Origin: Curtobacterium sp. PhB115
GTDB taxonomy: Bacteria; Actinomycetota; Actinomycetes; Actinomycetales; Microbacteriaceae
Assembly: GCF_003752025.1 (NCBI RefSeq)
Contig: NZ_RJKR01000006.1
Location: forward strand, 717,466-781,465
DNA length: 64,000 nucleotides
Reading direction: 5' to 3'
Part shown: in pieces, positions 15,160 to 23,420 of the stretch
Layout of the letters: each line of letters begins with the position of its first letter
How positions within the stretch are numbered: the first letter of the stretch is position 1
Program-made: the position numbers and the translations under genes
The notes under the pieces: generated by a model
The model's input: only the letters and a program-made list of their open reading frames with translations
Database searches by the model: none
What the model was told of the DNA's origin: nothing

Positions 15160-16179
15160 GTGATCCAGACCGTCCTCGGCCCCGTCGAGTCGTCCGGGAT
15201 CGGTGCGGTGTCGATGCACGAGCACCTGCTGACCGACGCGAGCGCCCTGCAGCGACCCGGTGTCGAAGCGCTGGAGCCGAGCCTCGCCGTCACCGCCGAC
15301 CTGGCAGCCGCCCTGCGGTGGAGTCAGCTCGCGCTGGCCGACAACCTGCGCCTCGACGACGTCGACCTGCTCGCCGACGAGCTCCGCACCGCGCGGAGCA
15401 GCGGCCTCGGGCTCGCGGTCGACCTGAGCTCCCTCGGCTTCGGCCCCGACCACGCCCGGCTGCCCGGACTGTCACGGGCCAGCGGCGTCGGGATCGTCGC
15501 CGGCTACGGGGCCTACCTGCCGCGACTGCTGCCGGAGTGGTACCTCGAGCTGGACACCGATGCGCGGCAGCGGTTGTTCGAGACGGTCCTGACCGAGGCC
15601 GTCCCCGGGACGACGTACCGCGCGGGGATCCTCGGCCTGATGGGGACGACGACCGCGTTCGGCACGACCGAGGGGCTCGAGGAACGCCGGAGCCTCACCG
15701 CGGCGGCGCGGGCAGCGGTGACGACCGGCGCTGCCGTCGTGGTCCGGCTGGCCGCCGACGCCCGGAACGGCCTCGAGGTGCTCGCGCACGTCGTGGCCGA
15801 GGGGGTCGACCCGAGCCGGGTCGTCTTCTCGACCGTCGACGAGTTCCTCGACCTGCCCTACCTGCGCGACCTCGGTCAGGCCGGCGCGGTGCTCGAGCTC
15901 TGCTTCGGCAACGAGGGCTCGCACGTCGGCCGAATCCGGAACGCCAGCGACCCGCAACGGCTCGACGCCTTCCTGGCCCTGCAGGAGACCGCACCCGAGA
16001 CCCGCTGGGTGTTCGGCCACGCCACCTGGACGAAGGGGCAGCTCCGTCGGTACGGCGGCCACGGCCTCGACCACCTGACAGCCCGGGTCGTCCCCGGCCT
16101 CCGCGCACTCGGTGTGCCGGATGCGGTCCTCACGCGCATCACGGTCGACGAACCCGCACGACTGCTCGACCGCCCCTGA
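15160..16179 (+). CDS. Phosphotriesterase-family protein lacking most metal ligands
   Basis: The 339-residue protein has the overall pattern of the phosphotriesterase/lactonase TIM-barrel family: SMHEHLL (His20, His22) at the start, a central GILGLMGTTTAFGTTEGLEERRSLTAAARA segment, and the ending RYGGHGLDHLTARVVPGLRALGVP...DEPARLL. However, the carbamylated Lys usually found in the central strand is replaced (GILGLMG), the His of the following strand reads VVVRL, the next His motif reads FSTVDEF, and the late Asp is replaced in FGHATW. Four of six usual metal ligands therefore appear lost. GTG at 15160 with AAAGG upstream was chosen, because the longer frame begins within the promoter. It heads the operon with the aldehyde dehydrogenase. 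Confidence 0.75.
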   Translation: MIQTVLGPVESSGIGAVSMHEHLLTDASALQRPGVEALEPSLAVTADLAAALRWSQLALADNLRLDDVDLLADELRTARSSGLGLAVDLSSLGFGPDHARLPGLSRASGVGIVAGYGAYLPRLLPEWYLELDTDARQRLFETVLTEAVPGTTYRAGILGLMGTTTAFGTTEGLEERRSLTAAARAAVTTGAAVVVRLAADARNGLEVLAHVVAEGVDPSRVVFSTVDEFLDLPYLRDLGQAGAVLELCFGNEGSHVGRIRNASDPQRLDAFLALQETAPETRWVFGHATWTKGQLRRYGGHGLDHLTARVVPGLRALGVPDAVLTRITVDEPARLLDRP

Positions 16180-16241
16180 CCGAGCACCACGACCCACCGC
16201 GCGTCCAGTACGCCGCACCAACGTCCCACGGAGGAACCGTC

Positions 16242-17696
16242 ATGAGAGACACGCTCGCACCCCTCGCCCCGCTCGAGCCGTTCCTCGTCGACGGCACCTG
16301 GACCGCACCAGACGGCGCCGAGCTCCTCGACGTGTTCGACCCCGCCACCGAGGTGCTGCTCACCCGGGTGCCGCAGGCCGGCCCCGCCGACGTCGACGCC
16401 GCGGTGGCCGCCGCCCGCCGAGCCCACGAGGACCGCCGGTGGAGCGGGATGAGCCCGCACGACCGCAGCCGCATCCTGAACCGGGTCGCGGACCTGATCG
16501 AGGAGCGGCTCGAGGAACTCGCCGTGCTCGAGACCCGCGACAACGGCAAGCCGATCGAGCGATCCCGCGCCGACACCGCGACCTCGGCCCGGGTGTTCCG
16601 CTACTACGCGGGCGCCCCCTCGCGCCTGACCGGCACGGTCGTCCCCGTCGACGGCGGGGCACACCACGTGTACACGACCCTCGAACCGGTCGGCGTCGCG
16701 GCGCTCATCCTGCCCTGGAACTTCCCGATCATGACCGGTGCGTTCAAGCTCGCCCCGGCGCTCGCCGCCGGCTGCACTGTCGTGGTCAAGCCCGCCGAGC
16801 AGACCCCGCTCACGATGCTCCGCGTCGCGGCGATCTGCGAGGAAGCCGGTGTGCCCGCCGGGGTCGTCAACGTCCTGACCGGCGACGGCCGGGTCGGTGC
16901 CGCGCTCACCGCGCACCCCGGTGTCGACAAGGTCTCGTTCACCGGCAGCACCGACGTCGGCCGCAAGGTCATGACCGCCGCGAGCGCGGACTTCAAGCGC
17001 CTGACCCTCGAGCTCGGCGGCAAGAGCCCGAACATCGTGTTCGAGGACGCCGACCTCGACGCCGTCGTGCTCACCGCGATGCGTGCGTCGTTCGGGCACT
17101 CCGGCCAGATGTGCACCGCGGGCAGCCGCCTGCTCGTGCAGCGGTCGGTCCTGGACGAGGTCACCGAGCGCCTGGTCGCCGCCGTCCGGAAGGTCCCCGT
17201 CGGCGACGGGCTCGACGGCGGGATCACCGTCGGACCGCTCGTGTCCGAGGAACAGCGGCAGCAGGTGCTCGGGTACATCGAGCAGGGCAAGGCCGAGGGG
17301 GCGACGGTCGCGGTCGGCGGCGGCGTGCCCGAGCGCCCGGGCTACTACGTCGAGCCGACGCTCTTCACCGGCGTCTCGAACACGATGACCATCGCGCGCG
17401 AGGAGATCTTCGGGCCGGTCGTCGGGGTCATCCCGTTCGACGACGAGGACGAGGCGATCGCCATCGCGAACGACCAGACGTACGGCCTCGCCGCCGGGGT
17501 CTGGACCCGCGACCTGTCCCGCGCCCACCGGATGGGCCAGCGGCTGCACGCCGGCACCGTGTGGGTGAACACCTACAACCTGTTCGACCCGGCGCTGTCC
17601 TTCGGCGGGGTCGGCGAGTCCGGGCTCGGCCGCGACCTCGGCGAAGAGGCCCTGCGCGCGTTCTGCGAGTCGAAGAGCGTCGTCATCGCGCTCTGA
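16242..17696 (+). CDS. NAD(P)-dependent aldehyde dehydrogenase
   Basis: A 484-residue class I/II-like aldehyde dehydrogenase that oxidises an aldehyde to its acid. Catalytic residues are in place: Asn in PWNFP, Glu257 in LELGGKSP and Cys291 in GQMCTAGS, with the normal 34-residue spacing. The C-terminal SFGGVGESGLGRDLGEEAL is standard. GGAGGAA precedes the ATG by 5 bp. It is in the GntR-box regulon together with a copper amine oxidase and a flavin amine oxidase, both of which release aldehydes, so it probably removes their product. Its 3' end overlaps the convergent MFS gene by 14 bp. Confidence 0.93.
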   Translation: MRDTLAPLAPLEPFLVDGTWTAPDGAELLDVFDPATEVLLTRVPQAGPADVDAAVAAARRAHEDRRWSGMSPHDRSRILNRVADLIEERLEELAVLETRDNGKPIERSRADTATSARVFRYYAGAPSRLTGTVVPVDGGAHHVYTTLEPVGVAALILPWNFPIMTGAFKLAPALAAGCTVVVKPAEQTPLTMLRVAAICEEAGVPAGVVNVLTGDGRVGAALTAHPGVDKVSFTGSTDVGRKVMTAASADFKRLTLELGGKSPNIVFEDADLDAVVLTAMRASFGHSGQMCTAGSRLLVQRSVLDEVTERLVAAVRKVPVGDGLDGGITVGPLVSEEQRQQVLGYIEQGKAEGATVAVGGGVPERPGYYVEPTLFTGVSNTMTIAREEIFGPVVGVIPFDDEDEAIAIANDQTYGLAAGVWTRDLSRAHRMGQRLHAGTVWVNTYNLFDPALSFGGVGESGLGRDLGEEALRAFCESKSVVIAL

Positions 17697-18909
17697 GGTC
17701 GCGACCGGTGCCGCCGCCGTCGTGCCTGCCGAGTGCGGGCACGGCGGCGAGCTGCAGTGCGGCGAGCACGACGAGCGCCCATCCGGAGCCGACCGCCGAC
17801 ACCAGGACACCGCCCACGAGTGACCCCACGGCGTAGCCCGCGCTGGTGACCGCCGAGAACACGCCGACGCCGGTGGCCCGGGTGCGGTCGTCCAGCGTGC
17901 GGGTGCTCAGGATCGTGAGCGTCGGGAACAGCGGCGAGTAGCCGGCACCGACCAGCACGGCTCCGGCGGCGGCGGTCGGGAAGTCCCGCGCGACCGCGAG
18001 GACGACGAGCCCTGCGGCGAGGACGACCAGGGCTCCGCGCGCCGTGCGGACGGGCCCGATCCGGTCCGGTAGCCCGCCCAGGAGCAGCCGCACCCCGACG
18101 ACGCTCGCCGCGAAGACCGTGAAGACGTTGGCCGCGCCGGTCAGCCCCTGCGCACCGACGCCCTGCCCGACCAGGTGCTGGATGAGGAACGCGATCATGA
18201 AGCCCTCGGCCGCCCAGGCCACGAGCCCCGCAGCGCCCGGTCGCACGACGGCCCGCAGCACCGCCGCCAGACCCGCGCCGGCCGGTCGTGCCGGGCAGCG
18301 GTGCACCGGAGCCGATCCGCCCCGCGTGAGCAGTGCCACTCCGAGTCCGGCGAGCTGGATGCCGATCGCGACGACCCACACGGCGCGGTGCCCGGCCGAC
18401 TGGTACAGGTTCTCGCCGACCACGGGGCCCAGGGCGAGGCCGATCCAGACGGCGAGCCCGAACAGGCCGAGTGCGCGGCTGCGTTGGGTCACCGGGACCT
18501 CGGCGACGACCCAGGCCGTCAGGGCGGTGGCGGTGGCCGCGTTGCCGGCGCCGAAGACGAGCCGGCTGACCGCGAGGCTCGGGACGCTCAGCGCGACGAG
18601 CACGATGCCGAGCCCGGCCGCCGCCAGCAGCCCGGCACCGAGGAGGACACGTCGTGGACCGAGCCGGTCGCTCAGGATGCCGGCGAGGGGCATCGCGCCG
18701 ATCGCCACGAACCCGGCGAGCGACACGAGCAGTCCACCGACGGCCGGGTCGGCGCCGAGCTGGTCCGTCGCCAGCCGCGGCACGACCGGGGTGCTCGCAC
18801 CGTTGACGACGTAGCCGGCGGTCGACGCCACGACCAGGAGCCAGAACGCGACCCCTCGCGTGCCGGCCTCGGCGAGCGGTCTCACTCCCCGGCTCGGCGG
18901 GGGCGGCAC
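17683..18909 (-). CDS. Major facilitator superfamily transporter
   Basis: A 408-residue, 12-helix MFS protein. The first half shows the loop 2-3 motif GILSDRLGPRR and the second half repeats it as GGLPDRIGPVR. It resembles drug:H+ antiporter-1-like or small-solute MFS proteins more than sugar porters. The GTG at 18909 overlaps the RidA-like gene stop by 28 bp, so the two are co-transcribed from the operator region at 19396-19447. Given the regulon, it may import or export an intermediate of the pathway. The substrate cannot be read from the sequence. Confidence 0.85.
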   Translation of the reverse strand: MPPPPSRGVRPLAEAGTRGVAFWLLVVASTAGYVVNGASTPVVPRLATDQLGADPAVGGLLVSLAGFVAIGAMPLAGILSDRLGPRRVLLGAGLLAAAGLGIVLVALSVPSLAVSRLVFGAGNAATATALTAWVVAEVPVTQRSRALGLFGLAVWIGLALGPVVGENLYQSAGHRAVWVVAIGIQLAGLGVALLTRGGSAPVHRCPARPAGAGLAAVLRAVVRPGAAGLVAWAAEGFMIAFLIQHLVGQGVGAQGLTGAANVFTVFAASVVGVRLLLGGLPDRIGPVRTARGALVVLAAGLVVLAVARDFPTAAAGAVLVGAGYSPLFPTLTILSTRTLDDRTRATGVGVFSAVTSAGYAVGSLVGGVLVSAVGSGWALVVLAALQLAAVPALGRHDGGGTGRDLRAR

Positions 18910-19388
18910 TCCAGGCTGAGCCAGAGTTCGAAGCAGGCGCTCCGTGACAGGGCGGTCGCACCGATCGACGCGCGGCCCATCCGGCCGACGTCCGGTCCGA
19001 AGACGTCGAACAGCAGGTCACTGGCAGCGTTCGACACCTGGTTGAGCTGCTCGAACCCGGGCGGGCAGAGGACGAAGCACAGCCCGCGGGACAGCGCAGC
19101 GACCTCGTCGAGCGAGCCGAGGGCGTACCGGATCATGCCGAGGGCGTTGACCGCGGTGTAGCGGGCCGCTTCCTGCGCCTGCTCGAGGGTGATGTCGACC
19201 CCGACCGAACCCGGGTGCAGCATCGTGCCGTCCCGTGACTCCGGGGTCATGCCGCTCAGCTCCAGCAGGTCGCCGGTGCGGTGGAACGCGCGGAGCGAGC
19301 TGCCGTACCGGCCACCGTAGGGCGGGTTCGCGTAGTCCGGGATGACGAGTCCGAGTTCCTGCGCGCGGGCTTCAGCGGAGTGCTCCAT
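18882..19388 (-). CDS. RidA (YjgF/YER057c/UK114) family protein
   Basis: This 168-residue protein shows the RidA fold pattern: DLLELSGMTPESRDG, VGVDITLEQAQEAARYTAVNALGMIRYALGSLDEV, and the end ASIGATALSRSACFELWLSL. RidA proteins hydrolyse reactive enamines and imines left by PLP enzymes or amine oxidases, which suits a regulon with both. It is longer at the N-terminus than E. coli RidA (about 128), as in the actinobacterial subgroup starting EARAQELGL. No Shine-Dalgarno site precedes the ATG. TTGTAT-N18-GATACT just upstream would place the transcription start at the ATG, so the mRNA may be leaderless. Confidence 0.85.
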   Translation of the reverse strand: MEHSAEARAQELGLVIPDYANPPYGGRYGSSLRAFHRTGDLLELSGMTPESRDGTMLHPGSVGVDITLEQAQEAARYTAVNALGMIRYALGSLDEVAALSRGLCFVLCPPGFEQLNQVSNAASDLLFDVFGPDVGRMGRASIGATALSRSACFELWLSLECRPRRAGE

Positions 19389-19395
19389 GGGTCAA

Positions 19396-19447
19396 CAGTA
19401 TCCGGCGGTGGCGGTAATGGATACAACCTGTTTATGATGGGATCCAT
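19396..19447. promoter_or_regulatory. GntR-type operator triplet, divergent promoter
   Basis: Three boxes lie at exactly 21-bp intervals: CAGTATCCGG (19396-19405), ATGGATACAA (19417-19426) and TGGGATCCAT (19438-19447). TATGAT (19433-19438) is a good -10 element for the rightward aminotransferase operon and overlaps the third box. On the minus strand TTGTAT and GATACT, overlapping boxes two and one, could serve the RidA gene. Confidence 0.7.
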
Positions 19448-19488
19448 TCAGCGTCCGGGGGTGACGCGCACGAGGGAGGACCCGCGAC

Positions 19489-20730
19489 ATGACGATCGGT
19501 CTCGAGGACGGCACGATGGCCGCCCCGGCAGCGACGGCGATCGACGTGGCCGCCGAGCGGTCCCGCACCGCCGGCACCGCAGGGCGCCACTACTTCAACG
19601 CGGCTGGCGCGGGCCTGGTCAGCGACGGCGTCCTGGAGGCGGTGGTCACCCACCTGCGCCGGGAACAGCGGGTGGGTGGGTACGAAGCCGCCAACCAGGT
19701 CGCCGACGAGGTCGCCGGCGTCTACAGCGCCGCCGCCGCCCTGCTCGGGTCGGCGCCGGACGAGATCGCCCTGTTCGACAGCGCCACGAGCGGCCTGCGC
19801 GGCGTCTTCGACGCGCTGCGGCTCGGCGCCGGGGACACCGTCGTCGCACCCCGCTCCAGCTACGTCAGCCAGGCGCTCCGGCTCTTGGCCATGCAGCGGC
19901 ACGACGACGTGCGGCTCGAGATCGTGCCGAGCGACGCCACCGGTGCCATGGACCTCGAGGCCCTGGACCGGGCCGTCGCCGGAGCGAGCGGCCGTGTCGT
20001 CGTGAGCGCGGTGCACGTGCCGACCTCGTCCGGTCTCGTCGAACCGATCGCTGAGATCAGCGCCGTCGCCCGTCGCCACGGCGCCCTGACCGTCGTCGAC
20101 GCCACGCAGTCCGTCGGGCAGATCGACATCGACGTCCGCGCGGTCGACTGCGACGCCCTCGTCACCACCGGCCGGAAGTTCCTGCGCGGACCGCGGGGCA
20201 CCGGGCTCGCCTACCTGCGCCGCGGCACGCTCGAGGGCGTCGGCGCGTGGGCCCCGGATGTCCGCGGCGCCGTCTGGACCGGCGAAGATGAGTGGACAAT
20301 GGACGGCACCGCGCGACAGCTCGAGACGTGGGAGTGCTCCGTCGCCGCACGGCTCGGCCTCGGGGTCGCGCTGCGCGAGGCCCTCGACCGCGGTCCGGCG
20401 GCGACCGAGACGCACCTGGTCGGCCTCGGCGCCCAGCTGCGCACGGCGCTCGCCGCCGTGGACGGCGTCACCGTGACGGACCCGTCGGCGTCGCCGTCCG
20501 CGATCGTCACCTTCACGGTCGACGGCGTCGCCGGCAAGGAGGTCTCGGCCCGGCTCCGGCAGCGCCGCATCGACTCGATCTCGGTGCCTGCGAGCCACGC
20601 GCAGTGGGACCTCGGCGCCCGCGGCCTGGCGAGCGTCGTCCGCGTCTCGCCGCACGTCTACAACGACGACGAGGACGTCCGGGTCCTGCTCGACGGCATC
20701 GCGGACGTCGTCGCCGAGGTCCGCGCATGA
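19489..20730 (+). CDS. Class V aminotransferase-fold PLP enzyme
   Basis: A 413-residue fold-type I PLP protein of the class V (cysteine desulfurase/isopenicillin epimerase-like) group. It has HYFNAAGAGLVSDGVL at the start, TVVDATQSVGQIDIDV with the PLP-binding Asp, and ALVTTGRKFLRGPRGTG with the Schiff-base Lys. No conserved active-site Cys loop typical of true cysteine desulfurases is evident, so aminotransferase, lyase or epimerase chemistry is more likely. The first gene of a tightly overlapping operon, its stop overlaps the oxidase start (ATGA). The role in the pathway is unknown, but with the RidA gene divergent it plausibly generates an imine or enamine intermediate. Confidence 0.85.
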   Translation: MTIGLEDGTMAAPAATAIDVAAERSRTAGTAGRHYFNAAGAGLVSDGVLEAVVTHLRREQRVGGYEAANQVADEVAGVYSAAAALLGSAPDEIALFDSATSGLRGVFDALRLGAGDTVVAPRSSYVSQALRLLAMQRHDDVRLEIVPSDATGAMDLEALDRAVAGASGRVVVSAVHVPTSSGLVEPIAEISAVARRHGALTVVDATQSVGQIDIDVRAVDCDALVTTGRKFLRGPRGTGLAYLRRGTLEGVGAWAPDVRGAVWTGEDEWTMDGTARQLETWECSVAARLGLGVALREALDRGPAATETHLVGLGAQLRTALAAVDGVTVTDPSASPSAIVTFTVDGVAGKEVSARLRQRRIDSISVPASHAQWDLGARGLASVVRVSPHVYNDDEDVRVLLDGIADVVAEVRA

Positions 20731-21821
20731 CCCTCGTGCACGACGTCGTCGTCCTCGGACTCGGCATCCACGGATCCGCCGCCACGTACGAGCTCGCGCG
20801 CCGCGGCCTCGACGTCGTCGCCGTGGAACGCTTCGCACCGGGGCACGAGCGCGGCTCGTCGCACGGCGCCACCCGGATGATCCGCCGCGCGTACCCGCAC
20901 CCGGTCTGGAACGACCTCGTCGACCGTGCCTACCGCGGGTGGGACCGCTGGGGGACCGCAGCCGGCGCGCCCTTCCTGCACCGGACCGGTGGACTGTACG
21001 CGCACCGGGGCGAGCCGACGATGCAGGGTGGGGCGAGCCTCCCGGTCGACCGCGCAGCCTGGCAGACGCTCGCGCCGTCGTTGCGTCCGCCCGAGACGTA
21101 CGGCGCGGTCCACGACCCCGACGCGGGTGTGCTCGAGGCCGCGCGGGCGCTCGCGTTCGCGCAGTCCGCCGCCGCGGCGGCCGGTGCCGACCTGCGGTAC
21201 GGCGAGACCGTGCTCGACTGGCAGGTCGACGACGGCGTCGTCACCGTCCGGACCGACGCCGGCAGTGTCCGCGCGCGACGGCTCGTGCTCGCCGGCGGCG
21301 CGTGGGCGTCGCAGCTGGTACCCGAGGCCGCCGCGTTCTTCGAGGTCTGGCGCATCGTCACGCTCACCGCGCCGACGGGACAGACCGTGGCGCAGCCGCC
21401 CGCGCTCGGGTGCTTCTCGGTCGACCTGCCGGACGGGCTCGTCTTCGGGCTGCCGGAGACCGCCGGATCCGGCGCGAAGATCGGCATCGACGCCGGACCC
21501 GTGTGGGACCCGGACCTGCCCGTCGCACCGCCGACCGAGGCCGAGGTCGCGCACCTGGCCGAGCTCCTCGAGGGGTTCGTCCCCGGCATCGTCACCGCCG
21601 GTGCCCAGGCAGTCGCGTGCCTGTACACGATGACCCCGGACAAGCGGTTCGTCGTCGGCGCCCTGCCCGAGCAGCCCGAGGTGCTCCTCGCCGCAGCCTG
21701 CTCCGGCCACGGCTTCAAGTTCGGGCCGGCGATCGGCGAGGCCGTCGCCGACCTGGTGCAGGGCGTCGACCGCCCCGACCTCGCGTTCCTCAGCCCCGCA
21801 CGGATGGTGACCACCGCATGA
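20727..21821 (+). CDS. Sarcosine/N-methyltryptophan oxidase-like flavoenzyme
   Basis: A 364-residue FAD-dependent amine oxidase of the monomeric sarcosine oxidase/MTOX family, which oxidises secondary or N-alkyl amino acids to an imine and hydrogen peroxide. The Rossmann motif VVVLGLGIHGSAATYELARRG is at the N-terminus, followed by the family signature GSSHGATRMIRRAY. Cys298 in VACLYTMTPDKRF matches the covalent flavin attachment cysteine, and SGHGFKFGPAIGE closes the active site. It overlaps its neighbours by 4 bp on both sides. A second oxidase (copper amine oxidase) lies two genes downstream, so the pathway may remove two amino groups or act on several amines. Confidence 0.9.
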   Translation: MTLVHDVVVLGLGIHGSAATYELARRGLDVVAVERFAPGHERGSSHGATRMIRRAYPHPVWNDLVDRAYRGWDRWGTAAGAPFLHRTGGLYAHRGEPTMQGGASLPVDRAAWQTLAPSLRPPETYGAVHDPDAGVLEAARALAFAQSAAAAAGADLRYGETVLDWQVDDGVVTVRTDAGSVRARRLVLAGGAWASQLVPEAAAFFEVWRIVTLTAPTGQTVAQPPALGCFSVDLPDGLVFGLPETAGSGAKIGIDAGPVWDPDLPVAPPTEAEVAHLAELLEGFVPGIVTAGAQAVACLYTMTPDKRFVVGALPEQPEVLLAAACSGHGFKFGPAIGEAVADLVQGVDRPDLAFLSPARMVTTA

Positions 21822-23392
21822 CCGCCCCGGCAGCACCCTCCACCCGACGCGTCGCCGTCGCCGCACCGCACCCCGCCGCCCTCGACGCTGCGTCCGAGGC
21901 TGTGGCGGCTGGTGGGGACGCGATCGACGCCGCCCTCGCGGCGGCCACCGCACTGACCGTCGTCTACCCGCACCAGTGCAGCATCGGCGGGGACCTCGTC
22001 GCCCTCGTCCGTCGCCCAGGACAGCCCGTCGTCGCCGTGGTCTCCGCCGGCGCCGCACCGGCCGGCATCGACGTCGCGGCGCTCGCGCAGCAGGACCGGA
22101 TGCCCCGGCAGGGCGCCCAGACCGTCACGGTCCCGGGCGTCGTCGCGGGATGGCAGGCGATCGACGCACTGGGCGGCCGACTCGGGCTCGCCGACCCGCT
22201 GACCCGCGCAGCACGACTCGCGGCCGACGGGGTCCCCGTCTCCGCCGGACTCGGCCGTGCGATCGCGGTCCGGACCGACGAGCTCCACGCCGACCCCGGG
22301 ATGCGCGAGGTGTTCACCGACGACACCGGGGCGCTCCTGGCCGAGGGCGACCCGCTCGTGCAGCCGGCACTCGCCGCGACCCTGACCGAACTCGCCGCCG
22401 ACCCGCGCGCGATGTACCGGGGACGGATCGCCGCCTCGATCACCGCCCGGCTGCGTGAAATCGGCGGTGCACACACCGAGGCCGACTTCGCCGCGCACGA
22501 CGCCGAGCTCGTCGAGCCCCGCGGCACGACGATCGGCGGCGCCCGGTGGTGGGTCGCGCCGCCACCCACGCAGGGCGTCGTGCTGCTCGGGATCCTGCCG
22601 GAAGCGCTCGCCGACGGCAGCGAGCACGGCACCGCGACCTCCGCGACCACCGCGACCGCCGCGACCGCCGACCTCGTCGACGCCGTGCACCGTGCCGCGC
22701 TCGTCCGCCAGGCGGAACTCGGCGACCCCCGCGGCGGCACGATCGACGTCGCAGCCATGCTCGACCCACGCGACTCCGGTCGGGTCGGCGCACTGCCCCG
22801 CGCCGGTCGGGCCCTCGGTGACACGGTCGCGGTGACCGCTGCGGACAGCGACGGCACCGTCGTCACGCTCATCCAGAGCGTCTACCAGCTCTTCGGCTCC
22901 GGCATCCTCGACCCGGGGACGGGCGTGGTGCTGCACAACCGCGGCTCCGCCTTCAGCACCGACCCCGCCCACCCCGCCCACGTCGGACCGGGTCTGCGAC
23001 CGCCGCACACCCTGTTGCCGGTGATCGCCGAGACGGACGACCTGGTGCTGGGCCTCGGCTGCCAGGGCGGCAGCGCCCAGCCGTGGATCCTCGCGCAGCT
23101 CGCCCGTGACCTGGTCGCCGCCGGCAGCGACCCCGACGAGGTCCTCGGCCGACCGCGGTTCGTGATCGGTGCGCGTGACCTCGGGCACGAGGTGATGACA
23201 CTCGTCGCCGAACCCGGCTCCGAGGACGCGATCTCCGCAGCCGAAGCCCTCGGCCTGCCGGTCGCCCGCACCGACGGCCCCGTCGACGAGGCCGGACACG
23301 TCCAGACCGTCCGGCTGCACGCCGACGGGCACCTCGACGCCGCGAGCGACCCCCGCGCGGACGGCCGCGCCGTCGTCCTCGACGCCCACTGA
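21818..23392 (+). CDS. Gamma-glutamyltransferase-family protein
   Basis: A 524-residue Ntn-hydrolase of the GGT family, which normally self-cleaves before a catalytic Thr and removes or transfers gamma-glutamyl groups. The region around the cleavage point reads GDTVAVTAADSDGTVVTLIQS, giving Thr336 as the probable nucleophile. Downstream FGSGILDPGTGVVLHNRGSAFS is a good match to the small-subunit pattern. There is no signal peptide, so the enzyme is cytoplasmic, unlike classical periplasmic GGT. Cytoplasmic relatives act as acylases or on gamma-glutamylated amines. Between two amine oxidases, a role in releasing an amine from a glutamyl conjugate is attractive but inferred. Confidence 0.85.
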   Translation: MTAPAAPSTRRVAVAAPHPAALDAASEAVAAGGDAIDAALAAATALTVVYPHQCSIGGDLVALVRRPGQPVVAVVSAGAAPAGIDVAALAQQDRMPRQGAQTVTVPGVVAGWQAIDALGGRLGLADPLTRAARLAADGVPVSAGLGRAIAVRTDELHADPGMREVFTDDTGALLAEGDPLVQPALAATLTELAADPRAMYRGRIAASITARLREIGGAHTEADFAAHDAELVEPRGTTIGGARWWVAPPPTQGVVLLGILPEALADGSEHGTATSATTATAATADLVDAVHRAALVRQAELGDPRGGTIDVAAMLDPRDSGRVGALPRAGRALGDTVAVTAADSDGTVVTLIQSVYQLFGSGILDPGTGVVLHNRGSAFSTDPAHPAHVGPGLRPPHTLLPVIAETDDLVLGLGCQGGSAQPWILAQLARDLVAAGSDPDEVLGRPRFVIGARDLGHEVMTLVAEPGSEDAISAAEALGLPVARTDGPVDEAGHVQTVRLHADGHLDAASDPRADGRAVVLDAH

Positions 23393-23420
23393 CCGCACGA
23401 TCCACCCGAGAAGGAAGCCC

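Noticed and set aside
20773-21475. GGATCC hexamers inside coding sequence (about 20772, 21467, and 56868)
   Set aside because: They lie inside genes without partners at 21 bp and reflect codon use (Gly-Ser/Ile-Arg).
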